From: CAXMRP01 sp965216515
Lineage (GTDB): Bacteria; Pseudomonadota; Alphaproteobacteria; Rhizobiales; Afifellaceae
Length of the DNA stretch: 64,000 bases
Assembly (NCBI GenBank): GCA_965216515.1
Contig: OZ244173.1
Span: 434,001-498,000 of the forward strand
Direction: 5' to 3'
The position numbers and the translations under genes are program-made. Below the pieces are notes generated by a model, which saw nothing but the letters and a program-made list of their open reading frames with translations, had not been told where the DNA came from and ran no database searches. The stretch's first letter is position 1; every line of letters starts with the position of its first letter. Below are positions 1 through 8,623 of the stretch, piece by piece.

Positions 1-1017
1 GTATCCGGCAAGGCGGATATCTTCCCCAACACCCAGACCGAACTTCTTTCCGGCTCCAAGGCCTATGACGTCTGGGAAACCATCGGCGAGCGCCTGCCCG
101 CGATGACCGCCACCAACACCATCAAGCCGATCGCCACCAGTGCGCTGAAGAACTGGGCCAATATCCGCCCGACCTTCACCGAGACCGACCCGCGCATGGA
201 ATCGCGTGCGCAGATCTCTGGCCAGATCTGGGCCGATGATTCCAAGACCCAGCTTTGGATGGTGCCGACCGTATATAATTTCGATTCGATCGGCTATCGT
301 CCGGACCTGGTGTCGGCCGAAGAGGCCAATACCTGGACCTCCCTGTTCGACCCGAAGTTCAAGGGCAAGACCGGATTGAACGTCGATCCGCTGATTGCAT
401 TTGGACAGGCGGTGCTGGCAATGACTTCGCTCGGCATGCTGGAAAACGAGAATCCCGGCAATCCGACGATCGAGGAAATCGACGAGGCCGCGAAGTTCCT
501 GGTCGCGAAGAAGAAGGAAGGCCAGTTCCGCGCACTTTGGGGCGACTTCGGCGAACTGGTGAATTTGCTTGCTTCCGGTGAAATGATCCTCGCCGATGCC
601 TGGCAGCCGGCGGTCATGGCGGTGAAAGCACAGGGCGTTCAATGCTCCTATGCCGTCCCGAAGGAAGGCTATCGCGCCTGGTCGATCGGCAATTCGCTGA
701 TTGCCAATTCGCCCAATGCCGACGCCGTGATCGCATATTGTGACTATTGGCTGTCCGGCCCGCCCGCGATCACCGTGTCCGAACAGGGCTATTATTCGCC
801 GACAACGAACATCAAGGATGTGATGGATGCCGACAAATACGGCTTCTGGTATGAAGGAAAGCCTTGGGTTGGGGCCGAGGATCGCGGCATCACGGAAGGC
901 GACCTGCGCGACGGCGGCAGTCTCCAAGAGCGCGCCAGCCACATCAAGTACTGGCATCAGTGGCCGGACGAATACGACCACCTCATTTCCAAGTGGGACG
1001 AATTCCTCAGCGCCTAG
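1..1017 (+). CDS. ABC transporter substrate-binding protein, spermidine/putrescine type (5' end outside window)
   Basis: The reading frame is open from base 1 and stops at 1015-1017, so the N-terminus and signal peptide lie outside the window. The visible 338 residues read as the C-terminal two thirds of a periplasmic binding protein of the PotD/PotF group (bacterial solute-binding family 1/8). Supporting segments are VPTVYNFDSIGYRPD, the Trp/Asp-rich hinge GEMILADAWQPAVMAVK and YCDYWLSGPP. The family captures polyamines or other small cationic solutes in the periplasm and hands them to an inner-membrane permease. An ABC ATPase gene follows on the same strand after a hairpin; the permeases are presumably upstream, off the window. 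Substrate is inferred from family only. The ATG at 103 is internal and not the true start. Confidence 0.85.
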   Translation, partial: VSGKADIFPNTQTELLSGSKAYDVWETIGERLPAMTATNTIKPIATSALKNWANIRPTFTETDPRMESRAQISGQIWADDSKTQLWMVPTVYNFDSIGYRPDLVSAEEANTWTSLFDPKFKGKTGLNVDPLIAFGQAVLAMTSLGMLENENPGNPTIEEIDEAAKFLVAKKKEGQFRALWGDFGELVNLLASGEMILADAWQPAVMAVKAQGVQCSYAVPKEGYRAWSIGNSLIANSPNADAVIAYCDYWLSGPPAITVSEQGYYSPTTNIKDVMDADKYGFWYEGKPWVGAEDRGITEGDLRDGGSLQERASHIKYWHQWPDEYDHLISKWDEFLSA

Positions 1018-1029
1018 GGCAGACTCAAC

Positions 1030-1056
1030 GAGGGGGCCAATCGGCCCCCTCCTTTT
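1030..1056 (+). terminator. Hairpin terminator/attenuator between binding protein and ATPase genes
   Basis: A 9-bp stem (1030-1038 with 1043-1051) closes a four-base AATC loop and is followed by a short T run (1053-1056). It lies between two genes of the same transporter. It may therefore act as a partial terminator or 3' end stabiliser that makes more binding protein than ATPase, rather than as an operon end. Confidence 0.6.
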
Positions 1057-1070
1057 GGCACATTCGCAAA

Positions 1071-2180
1071 ATGAACATGACCGACTTTGACCTCGAACTG
1101 GACCGGCTCCACAAGGTCTATCCCGGCGGCACCGTCGCCGTGCAGGATTTTGACCTGCAGGTTTCGCGCGGCGAATTCATCTCGTTCGTGGGTCCTTCCG
1201 GGTGCGGCAAGACGACGACCTTGCGCATGATTGCCGGGCTTGAAAGCATTACCTCCGGTGAATTGATCATCCGGGGGCGGAATTTCACCCATGTTTCCGC
1301 CGAACAGCGCCCGACAGCGACGATTTTCCAGAATTACGCGATCTTCCCCCATATGTCGGTGCGCGAGAATATCGAATTCGGTCTGAAGGTGCGCAAACTG
1401 CCGGCAGATGAGATCAAGCGTCGCGTCGATGCGATGATCGAAAAGCTGGAACTGGGCGATGTGGCCGACCAGAAGGAGAACGTCCTGTCCGGCGGCCAGA
1501 AACAGCGTCTCGCGCTGGGGCGCGGTCTGGTAACGGAACCGGATATCCTGCTGCTCGACGAACCGCTCGGCGCACTGGATGCAAATCTGCGCAAGTCCAT
1601 TCAGGAAGAGCTGAAACTCCTCCAGCGCGAGTTGGGGATTACATTTGTCTTCGTCACCCATGCCCAGTCCGAAGCCCTTAGCATGGGCGACAGGGTGGTG
1701 GTGATGAATGCAGGCCGGGTTGAGCAGATTTCACCACCTTACGAGCTGTATACGCGACCGAAATCGCCCTTCGTCGCCAGGTTTATCGGGCGCAACAAGA
1801 TTATCCCGGGCAAGCTTGGCCGGTTTGGTGACTCCACCGCCGAGATTGCGACGGACCTTGGTCCGTTGCGCGGCGTGCCGAGTTTTGCCGACGCAACCAG
1901 CGGCAGCGATGCGATGGCGGTCGTGCCGTCTGAATATGTCGACATTCTCCTGGCCGGCAATGCCGACGTTGACGGCGACCTCGATTCCGTCTCCGGAACG
2001 GTGAAATCATACGATCGGGTCGGTCAGGTCGTCTTCATCACGGTGGAACTTGCGAACGGCTCGGAGGTGCGCCTGGAAAGCTACCGCGACAAGGTTGACG
2101 GCCGCGGCATCGAACCCGGCGCCGCGATCGTGTTGTGCTGGCAACCCGAACGCACCACCATCGTGCTGGATGCAGCCTGA
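1071..2180 (+). CDS. ABC transporter ATP-binding protein (PotA/FbpC/UgpC-like)
   Basis: A 369-residue importer ATPase. Walker A GPSGCGKTT is at residues 41-49, the signature LSGGQ at 139-143, and Walker B ILLLDEP ends near D163, followed by the D-loop GALD and the H-loop His in FVTHAQ. The C-terminal ~110 residues form a TOBE-type regulatory/accessory domain typical of polyamine, iron and sugar importers. It acts on the cytoplasmic face of the inner membrane, powering uptake for the binding protein that ends 54 bases upstream. The frame is open further upstream, but that part overlaps the binding protein gene. The ATG at 1071 (or 1077) is the first sensible start, although neither has a convincing Shine-Dalgarno sequence. 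Confidence 0.85.
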   Translation: MNMTDFDLELDRLHKVYPGGTVAVQDFDLQVSRGEFISFVGPSGCGKTTTLRMIAGLESITSGELIIRGRNFTHVSAEQRPTATIFQNYAIFPHMSVRENIEFGLKVRKLPADEIKRRVDAMIEKLELGDVADQKENVLSGGQKQRLALGRGLVTEPDILLLDEPLGALDANLRKSIQEELKLLQRELGITFVFVTHAQSEALSMGDRVVVMNAGRVEQISPPYELYTRPKSPFVARFIGRNKIIPGKLGRFGDSTAEIATDLGPLRGVPSFADATSGSDAMAVVPSEYVDILLAGNADVDGDLDSVSGTVKSYDRVGQVVFITVELANGSEVRLESYRDKVDGRGIEPGAAIVLCWQPERTTIVLDAA

Positions 2181-2378
2181 CCCGTCCTGGGCCGTTTGCC
2201 CGCAATGAAGCAAGCCAGACGTGCCCGGCATGTCGTGACGGCCGCAGCTTGACCCGCCTTCTCCGGCAAGGAACATACGGTTGGTTTCGACAATGCGACG
2301 ACACCCCTTGCCACGCATCGTCCGGCGACGGCATCGATCCATTTCCCCTGATTTCCCGAAACGGCCGCGGCCACCTGA

Positions 2379-3647
2379 TTACCGCAGAGCGCCAAAGCGG
2401 GCGCCCAGTATGTGGGCCGCCAGGCTACCGGCGTCGTAGTAAGCGGTTTTCGCGCCGGCAAACCGCCCGTCCATTGCCGCGCAGGGCGCGAGCGGAAAGC
2501 TTGCCGCCGATCCCGACTGTGCCCAGCGGGATGCACATTTCCCGAACACCGTGCCTGGACCGATTCCCCGGCCGTTGTAGCCGTAAATCGACACGGCGTC
2601 GTCGGCGAACAGGGCGACCCGCGGCAGATGGTCGTCTGTCATGGCGATCCGTCCGCACCAGCCATGTTCGAATGCGGGATCGGAGAGCGCCGGGAAAAGG
2701 GCGCGCAGTTTGCGGCGCGCCCAGTTCCGATGGGCAGGGCGGCGCATGCCGCGGAGATTGCCAACCCCGCCGATGATAAGCCGTCCGGCGCGGTCCAAAC
2801 GGAACGATGTCATGACCCGCGCCGTGTCCCAGCAACCTTCGCCGCCGGACAGTATGCCCTCTCGCAGACCGGCGGGAAGCGGAGAGGTGGCGAACTGGAA
2901 ATAGAAGACCTGCGTGGAGGCCGGCGTGATCGGCAAATTGGTGTTGTAGGCGTTTGTGGCGTGGATCAGGCGTCGCGCCTCGACGTGGCCCCGGGGTGTT
3001 TCAACGCGCCAGGTGCCATCCCGGCGTTCAAGCGCAAGGGCAGGGGTTTCCTCGTGCAGGTGGGCGCCTGCCGCAGCGGCGGCGCGGGCATAGCCGCGGG
3101 CGAGGGCGAGCGGCTGGACGGTACCGGCCCGCGCATCGTGCAGCGCGCAGTGGTAATGGCTGGAGCCGGTCCGCAGCGCGGTTTCAGCCGCATCGAGAAG
3201 TGCCACCGGCGCGCCGCGGCGCAGTTGCTGGGTGTAGCGGTTCCGGAGGTCACGGACTCCCGCTTTCGAATGGGCAAGGTGAAGCGTTCCCGCGCGTGTC
3301 GCTTCGCATTCGATTCCGAATTTTTCAATCAGCGAAAACACCAGCTCCGGGGCTTCCGCGAGCATCGCGTTGAGGCGCGACCCGTTTTCCGCGCCGAGTA
3401 TCGCCTCGATTTCGTCCGGCGGCGTCCACAGCCCGGCGTTGGTCAGTCCGACATTGCGTCCCGTGCCGCCGTGGCCGAATTTGTAAATTTCAAGCAGCCT
3501 GACGTCGGCACCGTCACGGGCGAGGTGCAGCGCGGCGCTCAGTCCCGTAAATCCCCCGCCGATCACCACGACATCGGCGGTCGCGTCACACGCCAGCGGG
3601 ACGGTCGGGATCGGCGGTGGCGCGGTGGTTTCCCACAAGTTCGACAT
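2379..3647 (-). CDS. FAD-dependent oxidoreductase, DAO/PuuB-like (amino acid or amine oxidase)
   Basis: 422 residues with an N-terminal dinucleotide-binding fold (VVVIGGGFTGLSAALHL, glycines at residues 30-35, acidic residue at the end of strand 2 in VRLLE). The segment GHGGTGRNVGL and the C-terminal YGYNGRGIGPG contact FAD in the DAO (glycine/D-amino acid oxidase) family. The closest functional group is gamma-glutamylputrescine oxidase and related deaminating oxidases. It is the last gene of a minus-strand set with a polyamine-type ABC importer, an ornithine-cyclodeaminase homologue and a LysR regulator. This suggests oxidative deamination of the imported amine or amino acid, but the substrate cannot be read from sequence. 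It begins 47 bases after the LysR stop. Confidence 0.82.
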   Translation of the reverse strand: MSNLWETTAPPPIPTVPLACDATADVVVIGGGFTGLSAALHLARDGADVRLLEIYKFGHGGTGRNVGLTNAGLWTPPDEIEAILGAENGSRLNAMLAEAPELVFSLIEKFGIECEATRAGTLHLAHSKAGVRDLRNRYTQQLRRGAPVALLDAAETALRTGSSHYHCALHDARAGTVQPLALARGYARAAAAAGAHLHEETPALALERRDGTWRVETPRGHVEARRLIHATNAYNTNLPITPASTQVFYFQFATSPLPAGLREGILSGGEGCWDTARVMTSFRLDRAGRLIIGGVGNLRGMRRPAHRNWARRKLRALFPALSDPAFEHGWCGRIAMTDDHLPRVALFADDAVSIYGYNGRGIGPGTVFGKCASRWAQSGSAASFPLAPCAAMDGRFAGAKTAYYDAGSLAAHILGARFGALR

Positions 3648-3694
3648 CTGGCGGCCTCAATCGGGAAGGACTCCCGCGCGATTTCCTGAATTTC

Positions 3695-4678
3695 CTATCG
3701 TGTCGCCTCTGCCATCGCCGCGATCCAGCGCCGGAATGCCCGGATCGGCGCCTGCCTTGCAAATGCCGGATGGACCGTGAAGACATAGCTGCGGTCCGTG
3801 GCCAGCATCGCCTTGAAGACGATTTCAAGTCGACCGCTTTGGAGCAATTCACGAACGGCATGAACAGGCGCAAGTGCGACCCCGTGACCGTTGAGCGCCG
3901 CCTCCAGCACCAGCGACAGACAGTCGTGGCAACTTCCTTCAATTCTTCCCTCGGCATCCAGGCCCTGCGCCGCGAACCAGTCATGCCAGAGCGCATGGCG
4001 ATTGCTTTGCGAAATGAGCGGCAAATCCAGAAGCTGGACCGGGTCTGTAACTGGCAGGGCGGCAAGAAAATCGGGGTTTGCGACCGGTACCAGTTTCTCG
4101 TCGAACAGAATCTCGACAGGTGTGTCGGAAGGTATCTCATCCACACAGCAGATCGCACATTCGGATCCGAACGGCTGGATGGCGTCGTCGGTCGGACTGA
4201 GCGATGTGAAATTGACCGCAATGTCCGGATGACCGGCATGGAAATCACCCAGACGTGGCATGAGCCAGTAACTGGCGATCTCCTGCGCGACCGCAATCGT
4301 GATCGTCGGCCGTCTCTTGCAGGCCTGCAGGGACTGGGTCGCCGCCTGGACCTCGCATAGCAGGCGACGCACGTCGATCAGGTAACGCTGGCCAATTTCG
4401 GTGACCGCGACCTTGTGGCGCGATCTGGCCAGTAACGTCACGCCCAGAACGTTTTCAAGCTGGCGTACGCGTTTGCTCACCGCACCCTGTGTGAGCGCCA
4501 GCTCTCGCGCCGCATGCGAAAAGCTCAGATGGCGCGCCGTCGCCTCAAAAGCGATGAGACCGGATATCGACGGAACCGCACGCCGCGGCACCGCAAGCGG
4601 CGGTGCGCAGTTTGCTCCAAAGCCGCCGGAGTTGACGACGAGCTTAGCTTGAGCAGGCGGTCGAAAATTCGCGGTCAT
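3695..4678 (-). CDS. LysR-family transcriptional regulator, GcvA-like
   Basis: 327 residues from the ATG at 4678. The winged helix-turn-helix lies at about residues 37-97 (ISGLIAFEATARHLSFSHAA, then ALTQGAVSKRVRQLE), followed by a periplasmic-binding-protein-like effector domain. The motif SYWLMPRLGDF is typical of the GcvA subgroup. The first ~35 residues before the HTH are atypical and would overlap the upstream cyclodeaminase gene by 35 bases, so a start further in is possible. The gene lies inside the catabolic/transport operon rather than divergent from it, so the regulator is probably co-transcribed with its targets. Confidence 0.85.
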   Translation of the reverse strand: MTANFRPPAQAKLVVNSGGFGANCAPPLAVPRRAVPSISGLIAFEATARHLSFSHAARELALTQGAVSKRVRQLENVLGVTLLARSRHKVAVTEIGQRYLIDVRRLLCEVQAATQSLQACKRRPTITIAVAQEIASYWLMPRLGDFHAGHPDIAVNFTSLSPTDDAIQPFGSECAICCVDEIPSDTPVEILFDEKLVPVANPDFLAALPVTDPVQLLDLPLISQSNRHALWHDWFAAQGLDAEGRIEGSCHDCLSLVLEAALNGHGVALAPVHAVRELLQSGRLEIVFKAMLATDRSYVFTVHPAFARQAPIRAFRRWIAAMAEATR

Positions 4679-5618
4679 TGTGGCGATCCACCAGATACTT
4701 GGCGACGTAATAGTCGATGTGACTGCCGCCGCCGTTTTTCATCACCGTGATTTCGTTGTCCGATGTTCTCCCTTCCGATCGATTCTGGCAGAGTTCGAAG
4801 AGGTCGGCCTTGATGTCGTCGGGCCCGATGACGCCCTGTTCAAATGGAGCAAGGAACTCCCCGGATCGTTCCGTTGTCTGGCGATGGTCGACAAAGATCG
4901 TCGCACGGCGCATCAACTCGTCATCCGATTCCCGCATTTCCGGCGTGAACGACCCGACCAGGTCGACATGGACGCCGGGCTTCAGGTGCGCGCCTTTGAG
5001 GTGCGGCTCCGTTGCCATCGTCGCGCTGGAGATGATGTCGGCGGAAGCGACTGCCGCGTCGAGGTCATCCGCAACCTCGGCATTGATCCCCTTGTCCGCC
5101 AGATGCCGCGCCAGTTTCTCGGCATTCGCGCGGGTCCGGTTCCATATCTTCACGATCCTGATACCGGGTCGCACCGACATATGCGCTTCGACGAGATAAG
5201 GGGCCAGGCCGCCGGCGCCCACCATCAGGAAGACTTCCGAATTTTCCCGCGACAGGAAGGAGGAGCCGAGCGCGGAATCCGACGAGGTCTTTCGGAAGAT
5301 CATCGCCTCGCCGTCGATGACCGTCTCGGCGATACCGGTTTCTCCATTCATGAAAACATATGTCGAGTTGACGTTCGGGACGCCGTGACGCGACTTGTTG
5401 TTGGGAAACGAGGTAACGAGTTTGGCAAGGATGCCTTCTCCCGGCTCCCAGGCCGGCAATATGATAAAGCTGTCTGGGTGCCCCTCCGGATTGGCTTCGA
5501 AATAGATCATCCGGTCGTTTTGCTTGGGCATGCCACCTTGGTGGGCCGTCCGCAGCGCGGCGACAAGGCCGCCAAAATCAAGCAATTCATGCACCCGGCC
5601 TGCGTCAATCAATTCCAT
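4644..5618 (-). CDS. Ornithine cyclodeaminase / mu-crystallin family protein
   Basis: 324 residues. It carries the Rossmann motif VGAGGLAPYLVEAH in the middle of the protein and the family hallmark VDLVGSFTPEMRE in the C-terminal half. Relatives convert ornithine to proline, reduce cyclic imines (ketimine reductase) or act as amino acid dehydrogenases with NAD(P). The ATG at 5618 was chosen because MELIDAGRVHELLDF matches the family start and a GGAG lies a few bases upstream; a longer frame to 5708 would run into the ATPase gene. Its place between an ABC importer and an FAD oxidase suggests processing of an imported amino acid or amine. Specific substrate unknown. Confidence 0.85.
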   Translation of the reverse strand: MELIDAGRVHELLDFGGLVAALRTAHQGGMPKQNDRMIYFEANPEGHPDSFIILPAWEPGEGILAKLVTSFPNNKSRHGVPNVNSTYVFMNGETGIAETVIDGEAMIFRKTSSDSALGSSFLSRENSEVFLMVGAGGLAPYLVEAHMSVRPGIRIVKIWNRTRANAEKLARHLADKGINAEVADDLDAAVASADIISSATMATEPHLKGAHLKPGVHVDLVGSFTPEMRESDDELMRRATIFVDHRQTTERSGEFLAPFEQGVIGPDDIKADLFELCQNRSEGRTSDNEITVMKNGGGSHIDYYVAKYLVDRHNDREFSTACSS

Positions 5619-5643
5619 CGCTCTGCTCCATTCCCTCAGGTGC

Positions 5644-6819
5644 TCATGACTCTGCGTTGTCGTTTGGATCGGTCGACGGGATCGTTGCGCCGCTTTTCTC
5701 CGGCGCATGGACGATCGCGACGTCGGCCGCCGCGCAATGTATCTCGTTCAGATCGGCCAGATGTTCATTGTGCTGCTGGCGAACTTCGGCGATCAGCGGG
5801 CGGCCGTCATGGCCGCGAAATTCCAGGCGCATTCGCCCGCCAAGAAATGTCCGCTCCTGGAGCCGGGCCGGGAGCGCCAGGTCATCTTCGCTGGCGCGCC
5901 CCGAAACCCGCATGTCCTCCGGTCGCGCGACGATGGTCGCCCATCCGCCGACTTGGGGCGCCGTTATGGACGTGATCCGGGTGACCGGCACGCACCATCG
6001 CTGCCCCGCGACATCCAGCACGATTGTTTCGCTGTCCAGGTCCCAGACTTGTGCGGCAATCATGTTGGCCTCACCGATAAATCCGGCCACGAACTCCGAT
6101 GCCGGATAACGGTAGATCTGTTCCGGCCGATCAAGCTGCTCGATGCGGCCGTCGCGCATGACAGCGATTCGGTCCGACATCGACATCGCCTCCTCCTGGT
6201 CGTGGGTGACGAAGAGAAACGTCTTCCCTGTCTGGCGCTGGATCCGTTTCAGCTCCAATTGCATCCGCCGACGCAACTTCAGGTCGAGTGCGCCGAGCGG
6301 TTCGTCGAGCAGGAGGGATACCGGGTCGGGCGCCAGGGCGCGTGCCAGCGCGACCCGCTGTTGTTGTCCGCCGGACAGTTGCTGTGGATAGCGGTCGCCG
6401 ATATCGGGCAGGTGAATGAGCGCGAGCATCTGCTCACAGCGCTCGCCAATGGCAGTCGGGGGCGCTCCCTGCATCTCCAGGCCGAAGGCGATATTCTGCC
6501 GGACTGTCATATGAGGAAAAAGCGCGTAGTCCTGGAACACCATGCCGACGGGTCTGCGATAGGAGACCTCGTTGGTGATATTGCGCCCGTCGACGAATAT
6601 TTTCCCGCTGTCGGGATCGGCGAATCCGGCGATGGCCCGCAACAAGGTGGATTTTCCGCATCCGGAAGGGCCGAGAAGGGTCACGAACACGCCGGCTTCC
6701 ACGGAAAGCGACACGCCGTCGACGGCCACCAGATCGCCATAGGTCTTGACGAGGTTACGGATTTCGATTGCCGGGCGGATCCCGCTCATATCCAATTCTG
6801 ACATCTCCAGGGGCTTCAT
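5644..6819 (-). CDS. Spermidine/putrescine-type ABC transporter ATP-binding protein
   Basis: 391 residues. Walker A GPSGCGKST is at 50-58, followed by the signature LSGGQQQR, Walker B SLLLDEPLGALD and the H-loop FVTHDQEEAM; a TOBE domain fills the C-terminal third. The ATG at 6819 overlaps the stop of the upstream permease as ATGA, a sign of translational coupling. With the two permeases and the binding protein it forms a complete PotABCD-like importer on the minus strand. The ATPase resembles, but is not identical to, the one encoded at 1071-2180, so two related uptake systems sit side by side. Confidence 0.9.
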   Translation of the reverse strand: MKPLEMSELDMSGIRPAIEIRNLVKTYGDLVAVDGVSLSVEAGVFVTLLGPSGCGKSTLLRAIAGFADPDSGKIFVDGRNITNEVSYRRPVGMVFQDYALFPHMTVRQNIAFGLEMQGAPPTAIGERCEQMLALIHLPDIGDRYPQQLSGGQQQRVALARALAPDPVSLLLDEPLGALDLKLRRRMQLELKRIQRQTGKTFLFVTHDQEEAMSMSDRIAVMRDGRIEQLDRPEQIYRYPASEFVAGFIGEANMIAAQVWDLDSETIVLDVAGQRWCVPVTRITSITAPQVGGWATIVARPEDMRVSGRASEDDLALPARLQERTFLGGRMRLEFRGHDGRPLIAEVRQQHNEHLADLNEIHCAAADVAIVHAPEKSGATIPSTDPNDNAES

Positions 6820-7604
6820 TGTCGGCTCAGGTTCCGGCGTCTGATGTGGCGTTCCGCATATAGTCCCAGCGCGATGCTCGCGATCAGCACAAGCGTTGAG
6901 ATCGCGGCGAGTCCCGGGTCGAATCCGAACCGCAACCGCGCAAAGAGCAAAACCGGAAAGGTCGGTTCGCTGCTGCCCAGGAAGAAGGAGCGAACGAAAT
7001 CCTCAAAGGACAGAAGCAGGCAAAACATGATCGCACCGAACATCGCCGGGGCGAGGAAAGGAAGCACAACCCGCGTAAGGACGATGATATCGTCCGCACC
7101 GAGATTGCGGGCGGCATCGGCCATGTTGACGCTCATCGCGTTCAGCCGCGTCAAAATCATCACGACCACGAACGGCACCGACCCGATCGCATGGCCGAGC
7201 GAGACGGCGGCAATGCCTGTATTGATCCCCAGCATACCGAGAAACATCCGGATTGCGATCGCTGACACCACGACCGGCAAGAATGCCGGCAACACGATCA
7301 CGGCAAGCAGGAGCCCGCGCACAATCCCCCGCGTCCGCGCCACCACGAAGCTCATCGGAAGTCCGATAACGACAGCGGCGACCGTGGAATAGACCGCGAC
7401 CTGAAGCGATACCAGCAGCGCCGCCACGATCTCCTCGTCCGCCAACACGCCGCGGTACCATCCGGTTGTCCATTTCTGAATGGGAAAAGCGATGAAATTG
7501 GAATCCCGAAATCCCATCGCGGCCATGACGAAAAGCGGCACAAACAGGTAGACAACGAAGAGCCAGAACCAGATTGGCAAGGCCGCCGCGGTGATCTTCC
7601 TCAT
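6816..7604 (-). CDS. ABC transporter permease, PotC-like
   Basis: 262 residues from the ATG at 7604, which overlaps the stop of the preceding permease (ATGA). About six hydrophobic helices begin with IWFWLFVVYLFVPLFVMAAM. The cytoplasmic EAA-type loop DAARNLGADDIIVLTRVVLP docks on the ATPase. The frame is open to 7874, but that part is antisense-like and overlaps the other permease, so it was discarded. This is the second half of the heterodimeric inner-membrane channel of a polyamine-type importer. Confidence 0.88.
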   Translation of the reverse strand: MRKITAAALPIWFWLFVVYLFVPLFVMAAMGFRDSNFIAFPIQKWTTGWYRGVLADEEIVAALLVSLQVAVYSTVAAVVIGLPMSFVVARTRGIVRGLLLAVIVLPAFLPVVVSAIAIRMFLGMLGINTGIAAVSLGHAIGSVPFVVVMILTRLNAMSVNMADAARNLGADDIIVLTRVVLPFLAPAMFGAIMFCLLLSFEDFVRSFFLGSSEPTFPVLLFARLRFGFDPGLAAISTLVLIASIALGLYAERHIRRRNLSRQ

Positions 7605-8623
7605 GGCTGCCTCCCCGGTCCGCGGTTGCGAAACAGGGCCCCGAACAGCCCCACATATGCGAGCGCCGCGGCGATCAGGATCATCGAGAATGCGCTGCCA
7701 AGCGGCCACGAATCGCCGGCGCGCGAAAAGACCTGCCCGATCGTCGCCGCAAACAGCGTATTGTCCGGCCCGCCGAGAAGCTGCGGCATGGCGTAGAGGC
7801 CGGTGACGAGGAGAAACACAAGCGTGCAGCCGCCGACGATGCCGTCCCGAGAGAGCGGCAAAATGATCCGCCAAAGCCGCCGGAACGGGGATGCACCGAG
7901 GCTCGCCGCGGCTTCCAGTGCAGAATCATCGATTTTTTCCAGCGCCGCATAGAGCGGGAGCAGCATGTACAGGGATGTCAGATAAAGCACACCGATGGTC
8001 AGGGATATGTTGTTGTAGAGCAGTTCGAACGGCTCGCCGGAATAGCCCAGAATGTCGAGGAAGGAATTCACCGCGCCGCGATTGGCCAACATCAGGATCC
8101 AGGCAAAGCTGCGAACGACTTCGCTGATCCAGAACGGTGCAATAACCAGCAGCAGCAGGCGGATTCGCCGGTTCTGCGGCGCGATTTTGGACAGATAAAA
8201 AGCGATCGGGAACATCACGACAAGCGTCAGAAATGTCGTGGCCGTGGCGAACACGAACGTACGGGTGAATGCAGACAGGTAGTGCGGCCGTTCAAAAAAG
8301 GCGGTGTAGTGACGCAGCGTCCACTGCAACGGCTCACCAGGCGGGAGCGGATAGCGGTCTTGGAGGCTGATCGCCACCATCTGCACCAGCGGCGCGAGAT
8401 TCGCGATGACAATCCACAAAACCGGGACCGCGGCGACCAGGGCAAATCGCAGCGCCGGTGCCCGTGCCAGCGTATCTAGGGTGTTGCGATAAACGCCGAT
8501 GCGCCGGGCACGGACAAGCAGTTGGGTTGTTGACGGTATTCGGAAGCCCGTCCGGCGTCCGCCGCGCTTGGGCGGCGAATGCCGTCGTGGCTTGCCGATG
8601 TTACCGGGATGATCATGCGGCAC
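7601..8623 (-). CDS. ABC transporter permease, PotB-like
   Basis: 340 residues if the GTG at 8623 is used. That start has GAGGA six bases upstream and overlaps the binding-protein stop by 11 bases. The longer frame to 8680 would overlap the binding protein more deeply. After a basic N-terminal tail come about six membrane helices (first FALVAAVPVLWIVIANLAPL) and the EAA loop LEAAASLGASPFRRLWRII. It pairs with the next permease gene to form the membrane channel. The N-terminal ~50 residues are unusually long and Arg/Lys-rich for the family. Confidence 0.85.
   Translation of the reverse strand: MPHDHPGNIGKPRRHSPPKRGGRRTGFRIPSTTQLLVRARRIGVYRNTLDTLARAPALRFALVAAVPVLWIVIANLAPLVQMVAISLQDRYPLPPGEPLQWTLRHYTAFFERPHYLSAFTRTFVFATATTFLTLVVMFPIAFYLSKIAPQNRRIRLLLLVIAPFWISEVVRSFAWILMLANRGAVNSFLDILGYSGEPFELLYNNISLTIGVLYLTSLYMLLPLYAALEKIDDSALEAAASLGASPFRRLWRIILPLSRDGIVGGCTLVFLLVTGLYAMPQLLGGPDNTLFAATIGQVFSRAGDSWPLGSAFSMILIAAALAYVGLFGALFRNRGPGRQP

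Noticed and set aside
46..105. ATG at 103 as start of the first gene
   Set aside because: The same frame is open back to base 1 with coding-like sequence, so the gene starts outside the window.
2412..3689. 425-codon frame on the plus strand
   Set aside because: Antisense shadow of the FAD oxidoreductase, no recognisable family.
4680..5975. 431-codon frame on the plus strand
   Set aside because: Antisense to the cyclodeaminase and ATPase genes; His/Arg/Asp-rich shadow without any domain.
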